From Rhodospirillales bacterium (GTDB lineage: Bacteria > Pseudomonadota > Alphaproteobacteria > Rhodospirillales > WMHbin7), in the NCBI GenBank assembly GCA_016214125.1, contig JACRPC010000031.1:1-64000 (forward strand): a stretch of DNA of 64,000 nucleotides, written 5' to 3'. Of the stretch, positions 28,972-38,489 are shown one piece after another. The notes under the pieces were generated by a model. The model was not told the origin of the DNA. It worked only from the letters and a program-made list of their open reading frames with translations, and searched no databases. Within the stretch, counting starts at the first letter, position 1; each line of letters begins with the position of its first letter. A program made the translations under genes and the position numbers.

Positions 28972-29140
28972 AACCGCTGAGATCGCCGAGAGCGCGGAGC
29001 GGCCGTCGCGGTTGCCGAAAGGGTTAAAACGCCAAGACCGCCAAGACCGCCAAGGAACGCCAAGGCCGGCAAGAATGTTAAGCCGGCTTATCCCCATCCA
29101 TCCGTGTTGATCCGTGTCGATCCGTGTCGCTTTCCTCGCC
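28972..29140. repeat. interspersed short-repeat block
   Basis: Gap of about 365 bp (28900-29263) without a gene. It holds three short-period motifs in a row: ACCGCTGAGATCGCCGAGAG (about 28972), a CGCCAAGAC/CGCCAAGG series with a 9-bp period (29030-29070), and GATCCGTGTtGATCCGTGTC units (29104-29130). They are unlike protein-coding DNA here and resemble repeated intergenic elements found in many environmental bacteria. Confidence 0.6.
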
Positions 29141-29263
29141 CCGGATGACGACGCAGGCCGACACGCGCGTCACCCGACGAACGGTTTGGCAAACCCGCCC
29201 TCGCCCTTGCCGGCCTTGCCATTCGTCGCGGCCAACGCGGCGCGGAAACCGGCAATCGGGGCG

Positions 29264-29752
29264 TTAGTCGCAGCGCGCCTGGCAGGCGGTGCCGTCGGGG
29301 CCGCAATCGGCTTTTTCGACCGTGCACGGCGTCTTGGAGCGCCGCGTCAGCGCCACGTCCTTGGGATAGGCGCAGACCAGCTTGACGAGCGCGCCCTGGC
29401 GGCTTGCCGCCATGGTGAAGGGTTTCAGCGTCCGCACCGTTTCGGGGGCCAGGCTGCAGGAGACATAGCCCTGGAAGGCGCCGTCGGCCGATTCCCACAG
29501 CACGATGTTCTTGAGATCGCGGTAGCGCTCGAAGGCGGTGCAGGTGACGTTGTCGTTCTCGTACATGCGCCGGTCGTCGCCGCAATAGCCGAGATAGGAA
29601 TAGCGAAGCTGGGCCTCGGTCGGGCAATCGCCCACCGGCCGGGCTTGGGCCAGATCGGGACAGGCGACGGTCTCGGCCGCCCGGGCGGGCTCAAGGGCGG
29701 CTAAGAAGGCGAGCAGCGCGGCAAGAACGAGAACAAGGCGACGCGGCATCAT
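29264..29752 (-). CDS. hypothetical secreted cysteine-rich protein
   Basis: A 162-residue protein with a clear signal peptide (LVLVLAALLAFLAALEPARA). The mature part has ten cysteines in regular spacing (VACPD, GDCPT, LGYCGDD, VTCTA, VSCSL, LVCAY, TPCTV, ADCGP, TACQARC), so a disulfide-rich fold in the periplasm is likely. No family recognised. The start overlaps the stop of the d1-like propeller gene upstream (ATGA), so the pair is co-translated and may share a denitrification-linked role. Its 3' end is duplicated at 28735-28899. Confidence 0.7.
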   Translation of the reverse strand: MMPRRLVLVLAALLAFLAALEPARAAETVACPDLAQARPVGDCPTEAQLRYSYLGYCGDDRRMYENDNVTCTAFERYRDLKNIVLWESADGAFQGYVSCSLAPETVRTLKPFTMAASRQGALVKLVCAYPKDVALTRRSKTPCTVEKADCGPDGTACQARCD

Positions 29753-31038
29753 CGGGCGATCTCCGGGCGGGGAAAGGCGGCAACCAGGGTCAGGATATCG
29801 GCAAGCTCCAGGCGCTTCACCGGTTTTTGACCGGCGGTGTCGAAAGTGGCCACGCCGCCGGCCGGTCCCTCGATCACCGCATAGATCAGGCGGCCCCGGT
29901 CCGCCAAAAGGATCGGCCCCAGCGTGGCGCCGGCCACGGGCCGCAAAAGCGCCAGGCGCTGGCGGCTCGCCGGATCGAGAATCTCGATCGCGTCGCGCAG
30001 CGGTCCGGCGAAGCCGCTGGCGAAAACCGGTCCGCCCTCGCCATCCACCGCCAGGAAGCGCGCCGGCGCGGCGAGCGGCAGGCTGCCAAGCACCTGCCAG
30101 TGCCGGCGGTCGAGCATGACCAGTTCGGCCCTGCCCAGCACGGGAACGATCATCGCCGGATGGGCGTGAAAGGCAACCGGCCGGGCGGCGGCGTAAGCCA
30201 GCCGCAAATCGGCGGGAATTCGGGCCGCCAGCCGGCGGGCGTCGAGATTGTAGATGGCGCCGCCCGAACCGTCGACCGCGGCGCCGCCGATCTCGACGCC
30301 GTCGGGGCTAAGAAAGAAGGCACCCAGCGCCGCCTGCGCCTTGGTGCGCCGACGCGCGAAGGGCTGCGTCTCGCCCACCGCCTCCTCCAGGCCCTTCTCG
30401 AAGGAATGGACCATGCCGGAATAGACGGGCGGGGCGAGGGCATCGTGGGATAGTTCCCAAATTTCGGCGATCTCGGGCAGAAGGGCTACGAAGCTGGCGC
30501 GCCCGGGCACCGTTTGCACGGCGCCCGCGCTTGAAGGCTGGCCGCGATCCGAGCGGGCGGGGATGACGCGGAACAGCTCCAGCTCGGGCGCCCGCAGCGC
30601 CACCAACTGGCCGGGCCGGTCCAGGGCCGCCAGCAGCCAGGCGCCGTCCTCGGACAGGGCCAGGCCGCTGGCCGCGCGTCCCACCCGGATGCGTCCGCTG
30701 GCGCGCAGGCTCGCCAGATCGATGCGCTCGATCCAGCCATCCTGGCCGATCATGTAGGCGAAGCGGCCGTCGGGCGCCACAAGCGGCGGTCCCGCCGGCG
30801 GTCCCGGCAAGGGCAGGCTGGCGGCGATCGTCAGGGTCGCCGCCTTGATGACGATCAGACGGGGGTCGCCCCCCGCAATCGCCAGCAGGCGATCGGGCAG
30901 GGGTTGGGCACGGGCGGGCGCCAGAGCGGAAACGGCGCGGCTGGCCCCGATCGCCTTGGCGTCCCAGGAATCGGTCGCCTGGGCGGTGAAAGGGCCCGAC
31001 AGGAACAAGGCGGCAAGGAGGATTCGCAAGATCGTCAC
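29749..31038 (-). CDS. NirN/NirF-like d1-type beta-propeller protein, no heme c domain
   Basis: A 429-residue protein with a signal peptide (ILLAALFLSGPFTAQA) and repeated propeller blades (RFAYMIGQDGWIERIDL, IVPVLGRAELVMLDRRHWQVLG). The segment VQTVPGRASFVALLPEIAEIWEL...SGMVHSFEKGLEE aligns with NirN (AVYTAPPRQSFIAALKDLKELWEI...RGLVHSYEKGM). It lacks the CxxCH domain of NirN and NirS. The proximal heme d1 His seen in NirS (YAVHISR), NirN (ALHGG) and NirF (LSHASM) is replaced by a Pro/Gly run. It is a divergent, probably periplasmic NirN paralogue, possibly a chaperone or sensor. Divergent from nirT. Confidence 0.75.
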   Translation of the reverse strand: MTILRILLAALFLSGPFTAQATDSWDAKAIGASRAVSALAPARAQPLPDRLLAIAGGDPRLIVIKAATLTIAASLPLPGPPAGPPLVAPDGRFAYMIGQDGWIERIDLASLRASGRIRVGRAASGLALSEDGAWLLAALDRPGQLVALRAPELELFRVIPARSDRGQPSSAGAVQTVPGRASFVALLPEIAEIWELSHDALAPPVYSGMVHSFEKGLEEAVGETQPFARRRTKAQAALGAFFLSPDGVEIGGAAVDGSGGAIYNLDARRLAARIPADLRLAYAAARPVAFHAHPAMIVPVLGRAELVMLDRRHWQVLGSLPLAAPARFLAVDGEGGPVFASGFAGPLRDAIEILDPASRQRLALLRPVAGATLGPILLADRGRLIYAVIEGPAGGVATFDTAGQKPVKRLELADILTLVAAFPRPEIAR

Positions 31039-31205
31039 GCGACCGACCCTAATGCTTCGGCCGCGCCTGGGGCAAGTTTGAATTAGCCCAAAACCAACAT
31101 AATGCCTTGATGAAGAACCGGGTCTGGATTGGTGCTGAAAAGACGATTATCATCGGCTGCCGTTCGAAATCGGCAAGATGGTTGGCTTTGCGGGGGCCGG
31201 AGAAG

Positions 31206-31219
31206 TTGACCATCATCAA
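31206..31219. promoter_or_regulatory. FNR/DNR-like box upstream of nirT
   Basis: TTGACCATCATCAA, one mismatch from the FNR/DNR consensus TTGAT-N4-ATCAA. It lies 122 bp before the nirT ATG and about 170 bp before the divergent propeller gene, in a 303-bp intergenic region. The same 14-mer occurs at 35599-35612. Confidence 0.7.
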
Positions 31220-31341
31220 GGAATTCCCAGCCCAATATTGTGGATATTTCGCAGGCGCGAAAGGAACCGGATGGGGCGGCCGATGGCGGCCAATCCGAAT
31301 TGGCGATGGCAAGGCGGCGGCAAGGAAGGAGCGATAAGCCC

Positions 31342-33069
31342 ATGAGCACCGAAACCCTGATCGGGCGTCTTCTCAAGCGGAAGTATCTTGGCGCCTCGTT
31401 GGGCGGCGCGCTGGTGCTGTTCGCGGCGGGCATCGTCTTCTGGGGCGGCTTCAACACGGTCCTCGAAGCCACCAACACCATGCCATTCTGCACCGGCTGC
31501 CATGTGATGGAATCGACCGTCTACCAGGAGTACAAGCACACCATCCACTACGAGAACCGCACCGGCGTGCGCGCCGGCTGCTCGGATTGCCATGTGCCCA
31601 ATCCTTGGGTCTACAAGTTCCTGCGCAAGATCCAGGCCTCGAACGAGATCCTGCATTGGCTGATCGGCTCGATCAACACGCCCGAGAAGTTCGAGGACAA
31701 GCGGCTCACGCTGGCCAAGAACGTCTGGAAATCGATGAAGGACACCGATTCCCGCGAATGCCGCAACTGCCATTCCAACGAAGGTATGAGCAAGGTGGTG
31801 CAGAAGCCGCGCGCCGCCAAGCAGCACGAGACCATGGTCAAGGAAGGCCAGACCTGCATCGATTGCCACAAGGGCATCGCGCATCGGCCGATCCACAAGG
31901 CGCTGCCCGACGATTACGCCGTCTATGACGGCAAGGCCGACCGCGCGATCAAGCTGCCGGTGGTCTCGGCCGAGGCGATGAAGGCCGAAATGCTGGGCGG
32001 CCGCCTGACGCCCTTGCCGGCCGGCGCGGCGGCTCCGGCGGCTGCGGCCGCGGCTCCGGCTCCGGCACCCGCTCCGGCGGCGACCGCGGCCCCCGCCGCG
32101 TCGGGCGGCGCGCCGGTGGGCAACGCCCCGGTCAATTGGGACAAGGCGGCGGCGTTGGATATTCCCTTCTTCTATCCCGGCCAGACGGGTCTGGAGTGGA
32201 TCTTGAAAGGCACCGATCATGGCGGTGCCCGGCCGGTGCGCCGGGGCGGCGACCGCTGCTTCGAATGCCACGGCAAGGAACAGCCGGCGATGGGCGAGAA
32301 GATGGCGACCGGCGCCAAGGCCGAGGCGGCGCCGATTCCCAAGAAGCGGGCGGCGGTCGCCGTCCAGCTCAAGGCGGCGCATGACGGCAAGAATCTCTAT
32401 CTGCGCTTCCAGTGGCCCGACGCGCCGCACACGCCGGCGCCCTTCGCCCCGGGCGGCAAGATGGACGCCGACAACCCAATCAAGTTCGCCATGATGATTA
32501 CCGGCACCGGCATCGATCTGGGCGAGCAGGGCGGCTGCTGGGTCACCTGCCACCAGGATTCGCGCTACATGGCGGAAGCGCCGAAGGCCGAAGGCATTTC
32601 GGCCGACCTCAAGGCGAAGCTCGGCATCACCGACGGCCCCACCAAATATCTGGCGGAAAGCCGCACGGCGATCGAGCTGGCCAACGCGCCGCGCGGCGGC
32701 TGGGACAAGGTGAAGCCCCAGGCCGATCTCGACGCGCTTCTGAAGGCCGGCACCCTCATGGAACTGTCGCGCTTCAAGAGCGGCAAGGGCCAAAGCGAAT
32801 CGGGCTATGTGCTGGAGAAGCGGGTGATGGAGGGCGGCGTGCCCACCACCTATCAGGGCGGTCTGGCGAACGGCGTCTGGACGGTGGTGATGACCCGTCC
32901 GCTGGTGGCCGGCAAGCCGGGCTTCCAGGATCTGGCGCCGGGCAAGCTCTATACGGTGGGCTTCGCGCTGCATGACGATTTCACCAGCGCCCGCTTCCAC
33001 CATGTCTCGCTCGAATACAAGCTGGGGCTCGACAATGCCGAGGCCCAGATCAACGCCGTCAAGCAATAG
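31342..33069 (+). CDS. nirT: NirT/NapC-family tetraheme cytochrome fused to a cytochrome c-552/DMSO-reductase-like heme domain
   Basis: A 575-residue membrane-anchored multiheme protein. An N-terminal helix (about 17-36) is followed by four CxxCH sites (CTGCH 50, CSDCH 80, CRNCH 140, CIDCH 172), the NapC/NirT pattern for quinol oxidation. An Ala/Pro linker (about 225-260) leads to a C-terminal domain with a fifth CFECH (306) and a CWVTCH (399), a CX3CH variant. That part (LYLRFQWPDAPHT, VWTVVMTRPLV, YTVGFALHDDF) resembles ethylbenzene-dehydrogenase-type heme-binding domains. Normal NirT is about 200 residues. It would pass electrons from quinol to the periplasmic NirS. RBS AAGGAAGGAG; start at the ATG at 31342. 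Confidence 0.87.
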   Translation: MSTETLIGRLLKRKYLGASLGGALVLFAAGIVFWGGFNTVLEATNTMPFCTGCHVMESTVYQEYKHTIHYENRTGVRAGCSDCHVPNPWVYKFLRKIQASNEILHWLIGSINTPEKFEDKRLTLAKNVWKSMKDTDSRECRNCHSNEGMSKVVQKPRAAKQHETMVKEGQTCIDCHKGIAHRPIHKALPDDYAVYDGKADRAIKLPVVSAEAMKAEMLGGRLTPLPAGAAAPAAAAAAPAPAPAPAATAAPAASGGAPVGNAPVNWDKAAALDIPFFYPGQTGLEWILKGTDHGGARPVRRGGDRCFECHGKEQPAMGEKMATGAKAEAAPIPKKRAAVAVQLKAAHDGKNLYLRFQWPDAPHTPAPFAPGGKMDADNPIKFAMMITGTGIDLGEQGGCWVTCHQDSRYMAEAPKAEGISADLKAKLGITDGPTKYLAESRTAIELANAPRGGWDKVKPQADLDALLKAGTLMELSRFKSGKGQSESGYVLEKRVMEGGVPTTYQGGLANGVWTVVMTRPLVAGKPGFQDLAPGKLYTVGFALHDDFTSARFHHVSLEYKLGLDNAEAQINAVKQ

Positions 33070-33092
33070 GGAGGTCGGGCATAAGGTTCGCG

Positions 33093-33530
33093 ATGCGATG
33101 GTTGGGCGGGCTCGGCCTGGCGGTCGGGATGCTTGGGGGCGGGACGCTGGCGGGCGGCGTTGCCCGGGCCCAGGCGCCCGACGCCTTCACCATCGGCATC
33201 TGCGCCGAGGCCGAACTCGAAGCCGCCAAGCAGGGGCTGGCGAAATCGGGCCCCAGCGCCGACGGCAAGGGCTTCACCATCCTCATGTACAAATACCGCT
33301 TCTGCCCGCAAGCGGCGACGCTGGCCGTGGGCACCGCCGTCACCTGGATCAATGTCGACAAGCGCACCAGCCACAGCGTCTGGCTCAAAGAGGCCGGGCG
33401 GCCGGAATCGGACCGGCTCTTCAACGCCGAAACGGTGACGATGGTCTTCGACAAACCCGGCACCTACCGCTATCTCTGCGGCCCACATTGGGAAAAAGAG
33501 GCGATGTCAGGAACACTCCTTATACGGTAA
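33093..33530 (+). CDS. secreted cupredoxin (plastocyanin-like)
   Basis: A 145-residue exported blue-copper protein. After a signal peptide (LGGGTLAGGVARA) come strands ending in TSHSVWL (His ligand) and YLCGPHWEKEAM, giving Cys, His and Met ligands of a type-1 copper site. It sits 23 bp after nirT and upstream of nirS, so it probably serves as electron carrier between NirT and NirS, a role played elsewhere by cytochrome c551 or pseudoazurin. No nirM-type cytochrome gene is seen in the locus. Confidence 0.82.
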   Translation: MRWLGGLGLAVGMLGGGTLAGGVARAQAPDAFTIGICAEAELEAAKQGLAKSGPSADGKGFTILMYKYRFCPQAATLAVGTAVTWINVDKRTSHSVWLKEAGRPESDRLFNAETVTMVFDKPGTYRYLCGPHWEKEAMSGTLLIR

Positions 33531-33594
33531 ATATCTTTTAAAACCACGGCTTTATAAAAATACAGGGAAAACAACGTTAAAATATGGTTGAAGC

Positions 33595-33608
33595 TTGATG
33601 ATCGTCAA
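33595..33608. promoter_or_regulatory. FNR/DNR-like box upstream of nirS1
   Basis: TTGATGATCGTCAA: TTGAT-N4-GTCAA, one mismatch from TTGAT-N4-ATCAA and nearly self-complementary. It lies in the AT-rich gap 33531-33744, 137 bp before the nirS1 ATG. Consistent with anaerobic/NO-responsive control. Confidence 0.72.
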
Positions 33609-33744
33609 AGAGCCCAAAGAATTTCCAGGATTATATTTCATTTTGTTATATGAGAGATCGACCCATTGGCTTAGCTTGGCGGTCCGGATTCCGATTGGCC
33701 CGCGTCGTCGTCATCGTTTTTGAAACTGCAAGGGGAGTGTGAGC

Positions 33745-35391
33745 ATGTCGAAATCATCCCGTTACGCCGTGATGCTGGCCGCCATGACCTTGGCCGCCGG
33801 CAGCGCCTTTGCCCAGGCGCCGGCTCCGGCCGCCCCGGCAGCGCCGCCGACCATGACCAAGGAAGCCAAAGCCGCCAGCGCCAAGGCCTATTTCGAACGC
33901 TGCGCCGGCTGCCACGGCATCCTGCGCAAGGGCGCCACCGGCAAGAATCTCGAGCCGGAAGCGACCTTGAAGCTGGGTCAGGCCCGACTGGAAAAGATCA
34001 TCGCCCTGGGCACCGATGGCGGCATGGTCAACTATGACGACATCATGTCGAAGGACGAGATCCGCGACATGGCGACCTACATCCAGACCACGCCCGACGT
34101 GCCGCCCGAGTGGGGCATGAAGGACATGAAGGAGTCCTGGAAGGTCCATGTGCCGGTCGACAAGCGCCCGACCAAGCCGATGAACACGGTGAACCTGAAG
34201 AACGTCTTCTCGGTCACGTTGCGCGACACCGGCGAAGTGGCGATGATCGACGGCGACACCAAGAAGATCTGGGGCATCGTCAAGACCGGCTACGCCGTGC
34301 ACATCTCGCGCGTCTCCTTCTCGGGCCGCTATGTGTACGTTATCGGCCGCGACGGCCGCCTCGACCTCGTCGATCTTTGGTTCGAGAAGCCGACCGCGGT
34401 CGCCACCATCAAGGTGGGCATCGACGCCCGTTCGGTCGACACCTCGAAGTTCAAGGGCTACGAGGACAAGTACGCGGTGGTCGGCTCCTATTGGCCGCCG
34501 CAATACGCCATTCTCGACGGGCTCACCCTCGAGCCCAAGAAGATCGTCTCCACCCGCAGCCAGACCGTCGATGGCGAATACCATCCCGAGCCGCGCGTGG
34601 CCTCGATCGTCTCCTCGCAGGCCAAGCCCGAGTGGGTCATCAACATCAAGGAGACCGGCCTCATCAAGCTGGTCGACTACACCGACATCAAGAACTTGAA
34701 GGAAACCACCATCGAATCCGCCAAGTTCCTGCATGACGGCGGTTGGGACGCCACCAAGCGCTACTTCCTGGTGGCCGCCAACAACTCGAACAAGGTGGCG
34801 GTGGTCGACACCAAGACCGGCAAACTGGCGGCGCTCGTCGACACCAAGGCGCGTCCGCACCCCGGCCGCGGCGCCAACTTCGTCCACCCCAAGCATGGTC
34901 CGGTCTGGGCCACCTCGCATCTGGGCGCCGAAGTCATCACCTTGATCGGCACCGATCCGGTCAAGAACAAGGACAAGGCCTGGAAGGTCGTGGAAGAGCT
35001 GAAGATGCACGGCTCGGGCTCGCTGTTCGTCAAGACCCATCCGAAGTCGACCAATCTGTGGGCCGACGCCCCCCTGATGCCGGAGCCGGACAAGGCCGAA
35101 TCGGTCACCGTCTACGACATCAAGAATCTGGGCAAGGGTCCGGAGACCATCAACGTCGCCAAGATGGCGGGCCTGCCCGAGACCAAGGCGGTCAAGCGCG
35201 TCGTCCATGGCGAGTACAACGAGACGGGCGACGAGATCTGGTTCTCGATCTGGGCCGGCAAGACCGATCCGTCGGCGATCGTCGTCATCGACGACAAGAC
35301 CCGCAAGATGAAGACGGTGATCAAGGATCCCAAGCTGATCACGCCGACCGGCAAATTCAACATCTACAACACCCAGCACGATATCTACTAG
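33745..35391 (+). CDS. nirS: cytochrome cd1 nitrite reductase NirS, copy 1
   Basis: Periplasmic dissimilatory nitrite reductase (nitrite to NO). 548 residues: signal peptide, an Ala/Pro-rich stretch, cytochrome c domain with CAGCH (53-57), then the eight-bladed d1 propeller. The d1 ligand His is in TGYAVHISR; the two catalytic histidines correspond to FLHDGG and [10 protein letters not shown]. Start: AAGGGGAG is 8 bases before the ATG at 33745; a GTG at 33739 is possible. It has its own FNR-like box and terminator, separate from nirS2. Confidence 0.96.
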   Translation: MSKSSRYAVMLAAMTLAAGSAFAQAPAPAAPAAPPTMTKEAKAASAKAYFERCAGCHGILRKGATGKNLEPEATLKLGQARLEKIIALGTDGGMVNYDDIMSKDEIRDMATYIQTTPDVPPEWGMKDMKESWKVHVPVDKRPTKPMNTVNLKNVFSVTLRDTGEVAMIDGDTKKIWGIVKTGYAVHISRVSFSGRYVYVIGRDGRLDLVDLWFEKPTAVATIKVGIDARSVDTSKFKGYEDKYAVVGSYWPPQYAILDGLTLEPKKIVSTRSQTVDGEYHPEPRVASIVSSQAKPEWVINIKETGLIKLVDYTDIKNLKETTIESAKFLHDGGWDATKRYFLVAANNSNKVAVVDTKTGKLAALVDTKARPHPGRGANFVHPKHGPVWATSHLGAEVITLIGTDPVKNKDKAWKVVEELKMHGSGSLFVKTHPKSTNLWADAPLMPEPDKAESVTVYDIKNLGKGPETINVAKMAGLPETKAVKRVVHGEYNETGDEIWFSIWAGKTDPSAIVVIDDKTRKMKTVIKDPKLITPTGKFNIYNTQHDIY

Positions 35392-35413
35392 TCGTCGGGG
35401 TTTCGGAAAGGAT

Positions 35414-35444
35414 GCGGCGGGCCGAAGGGCCCGCCGCTTTTTTT
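35414..35444 (+). terminator. rho-independent terminator after nirS1
   Basis: A 10-bp perfect GC stem (35414-35423 with 35428-35437), loop GAAG, followed by seven Ts. It begins 23 bp after the nirS1 stop. Confidence 0.95.
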
Positions 35445-35598
35445 GCGGCTCAACCGGGCCGGTATTCCCCCTCCCCGTCGCCCCAATTTTTTGAACGCTT
35501 TCCGCTTCTTTCACCCCGAACAATAAAAACATACAATTTTCCTACGGTTATTTTTTTATAATAATCCCAATCGGAATTTTCCGAAAATTACATTGTGT

Positions 35599-35612
35599 TT
35601 GACCATCATCAA
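35599..35612. promoter_or_regulatory. FNR/DNR-like box upstream of nirS2
   Basis: TTGACCATCATCAA, identical to the box at 31206-31219, 63 bp before the nirS2 start, at a distance typical of activators near the -41.5 position. The surrounding 35520-35600 DNA is AT-rich, as promoters here are. Confidence 0.78.
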
Positions 35613-35635
35613 TTCCATGCGATCTTTAGGGATAG

Positions 35636-37315
<1,680 letters not shown>

Positions 37316-37332
37316 ATCGTTCTACGGGCAGG

Positions 37333-37359
37333 GGGGGCGAGCCATGGCTCGCCCCCTTT
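37333..37359 (+). terminator. rho-independent terminator after nirS2
   Basis: A perfect 24-base palindrome (37333-37356, stem up to 10 bp with a 4-base loop) followed by TTTGTCGTTT, 17 bp past the nirS2 stop and 40 bp before nirE. It may reduce rather than block read-through into nirE, since no separate promoter is obvious. Confidence 0.85.
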
Positions 37360-37399
37360 GTCGTTTAAGCCGACCCCGCGCGAGGAGGATGGGAACAGC

Positions 37400-38179
37400 A
37401 TGACGAGGCCGGGCAAGGTCCACCTCGTGGGCGCCGGACCGGGCGACCCGGATCTCCTCACCGTCAAGGCCGAGCGGCTGATCCGCGCCGCCGACGTGGT
37501 GGTCTATGACCGCCTGGTGGGCGAGGGCGTGCTGGGGCTCATTCCCGCCGGCACCATGCGGGTCTTCGTCGGCAAGGAATCCGGCCACCACATCCTGCCC
37601 CAGGAGCGCATCAACGACTTGCTTCTCAGTCTGGCCCGCGCCGGGCGCCAGGTGGTGCGCTTGAAGGGCGGCGATCCCTATATTTTCGGGCGCGGCGGCG
37701 AGGAAGCGCTCTTCCTGGTGCGCCACGGCGTCGCCGTCGAAGTGGTGCCCGGGGTCAGCGCCGCCTCGGGCATCGGGGCGCTGGCCGGCATTCCGCTCAC
37801 CCATCGCGGCCTGGCCAGTTCGGTGCGCTTCGTCACCGGCCATGCACGGGAAAACGGCCGGCTCGACCTCGATTGGCAAGGTCTGGCCGATCCCGATTGC
37901 ACGCTGGTGATCTATATGGGCCTCACCACCGCCCCCACCATCGCCGCCCAACTGATCGCGGCGGGCCGTCCGGCCGCCACGCCGGTGGCCCTGATCGAGA
38001 ACGGCACCACCGAGGCCGAACGGCGGATCATCGCCACCTTGGCCGACTTGCCGCAGGCCATCGAGCGCCACGGCTTGAAGCCGCCCACCCTGATCCTGAT
38101 CGGCAAGGTGGTGGGGCTGGCGGCCGAGCTTGGCGCGGCCGAGGACGGACCGGCCGCCGATGCCGTCAAGCATGGCTAG
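37400..38179 (+). CDS. nirE: uroporphyrinogen-III C-methyltransferase (NirE/CobA type)
   Basis: SAM-dependent methylation of uroporphyrinogen III to precorrin-2, the first committed step to heme d1. 259 residues with the family motifs VGAGPGDPDLLTVKA, VVVYDRLV, RLKGGDPYIFGRGGEE and VPGVSAASGI. It is a single-domain enzyme, without the CysG dehydrogenase/chelatase part. GAGGAGG ribosome-binding site, ATG at 37400. First gene of the heme d1 operon nirECFDLGHJN. Confidence 0.93.
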   Translation: MTRPGKVHLVGAGPGDPDLLTVKAERLIRAADVVVYDRLVGEGVLGLIPAGTMRVFVGKESGHHILPQERINDLLLSLARAGRQVVRLKGGDPYIFGRGGEEALFLVRHGVAVEVVPGVSAASGIGALAGIPLTHRGLASSVRFVTGHARENGRLDLDWQGLADPDCTLVIYMGLTTAPTIAAQLIAAGRPAATPVALIENGTTEAERRIIATLADLPQAIERHGLKPPTLILIGKVVGLAAELGAAEDGPAADAVKHG

Positions 38180-38489
38180 AGCGCTGGCGCTGGCGCTCTT
38201 GCTCTCCGCCTCGCCCGCTCTCGCCCAGCCCTCGGCCGAGCGGCAGCGCGAGCTGATCGACTTCGTCCGCCAGGATTGCGGCGCCTGCCACGGTCTCACC
38301 TTGAAAGGCGGGCTGGGCAGCCCACTTCTTCCCCAGGCGCTGGCCGGGCGCGACAAGGAGGGGCTGATCGAGCTGATCTTGAACGGCAAGCCGGGCACCC
38401 CCATGCCGCCCTGGAAAGGCTTGCTTAGCCGCGCCGAAATCGCTTGGATCGTCGAGTATCTGATGAGCGGAGCCGCCGATGCGCGTTAA
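38172..38489 (+). CDS. nirC: NirC-type periplasmic c-type cytochrome
   Basis: A 105-residue monoheme cytochrome: signal peptide (ALALALLLSASPALAQ), CGACH at 36-40 and a Met ligand in the PMPPWKGLLS loop. NirC is thought to feed electrons into heme d1 maturation or NirS. The start overlaps the nirE stop by 8 bp and its end overlaps nirF by 11 bp. Confidence 0.88.
   Translation: MARALALALLLSASPALAQPSAERQRELIDFVRQDCGACHGLTLKGGLGSPLLPQALAGRDKEGLIELILNGKPGTPMPPWKGLLSRAEIAWIVEYLMSGAADAR

Noticed and set aside
29030-29070. Possible CRISPR-like array of CGCCAAG units
   Set aside because: Units are about 9 bp with no spacers, unlike CRISPR repeats; no cas genes.
31039-31341. Small coding gene in the nirT upstream gap
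   Set aside because: Short frames there are shadows or lack RBS; the region is better explained as a divergent promoter with an FNR-like box.
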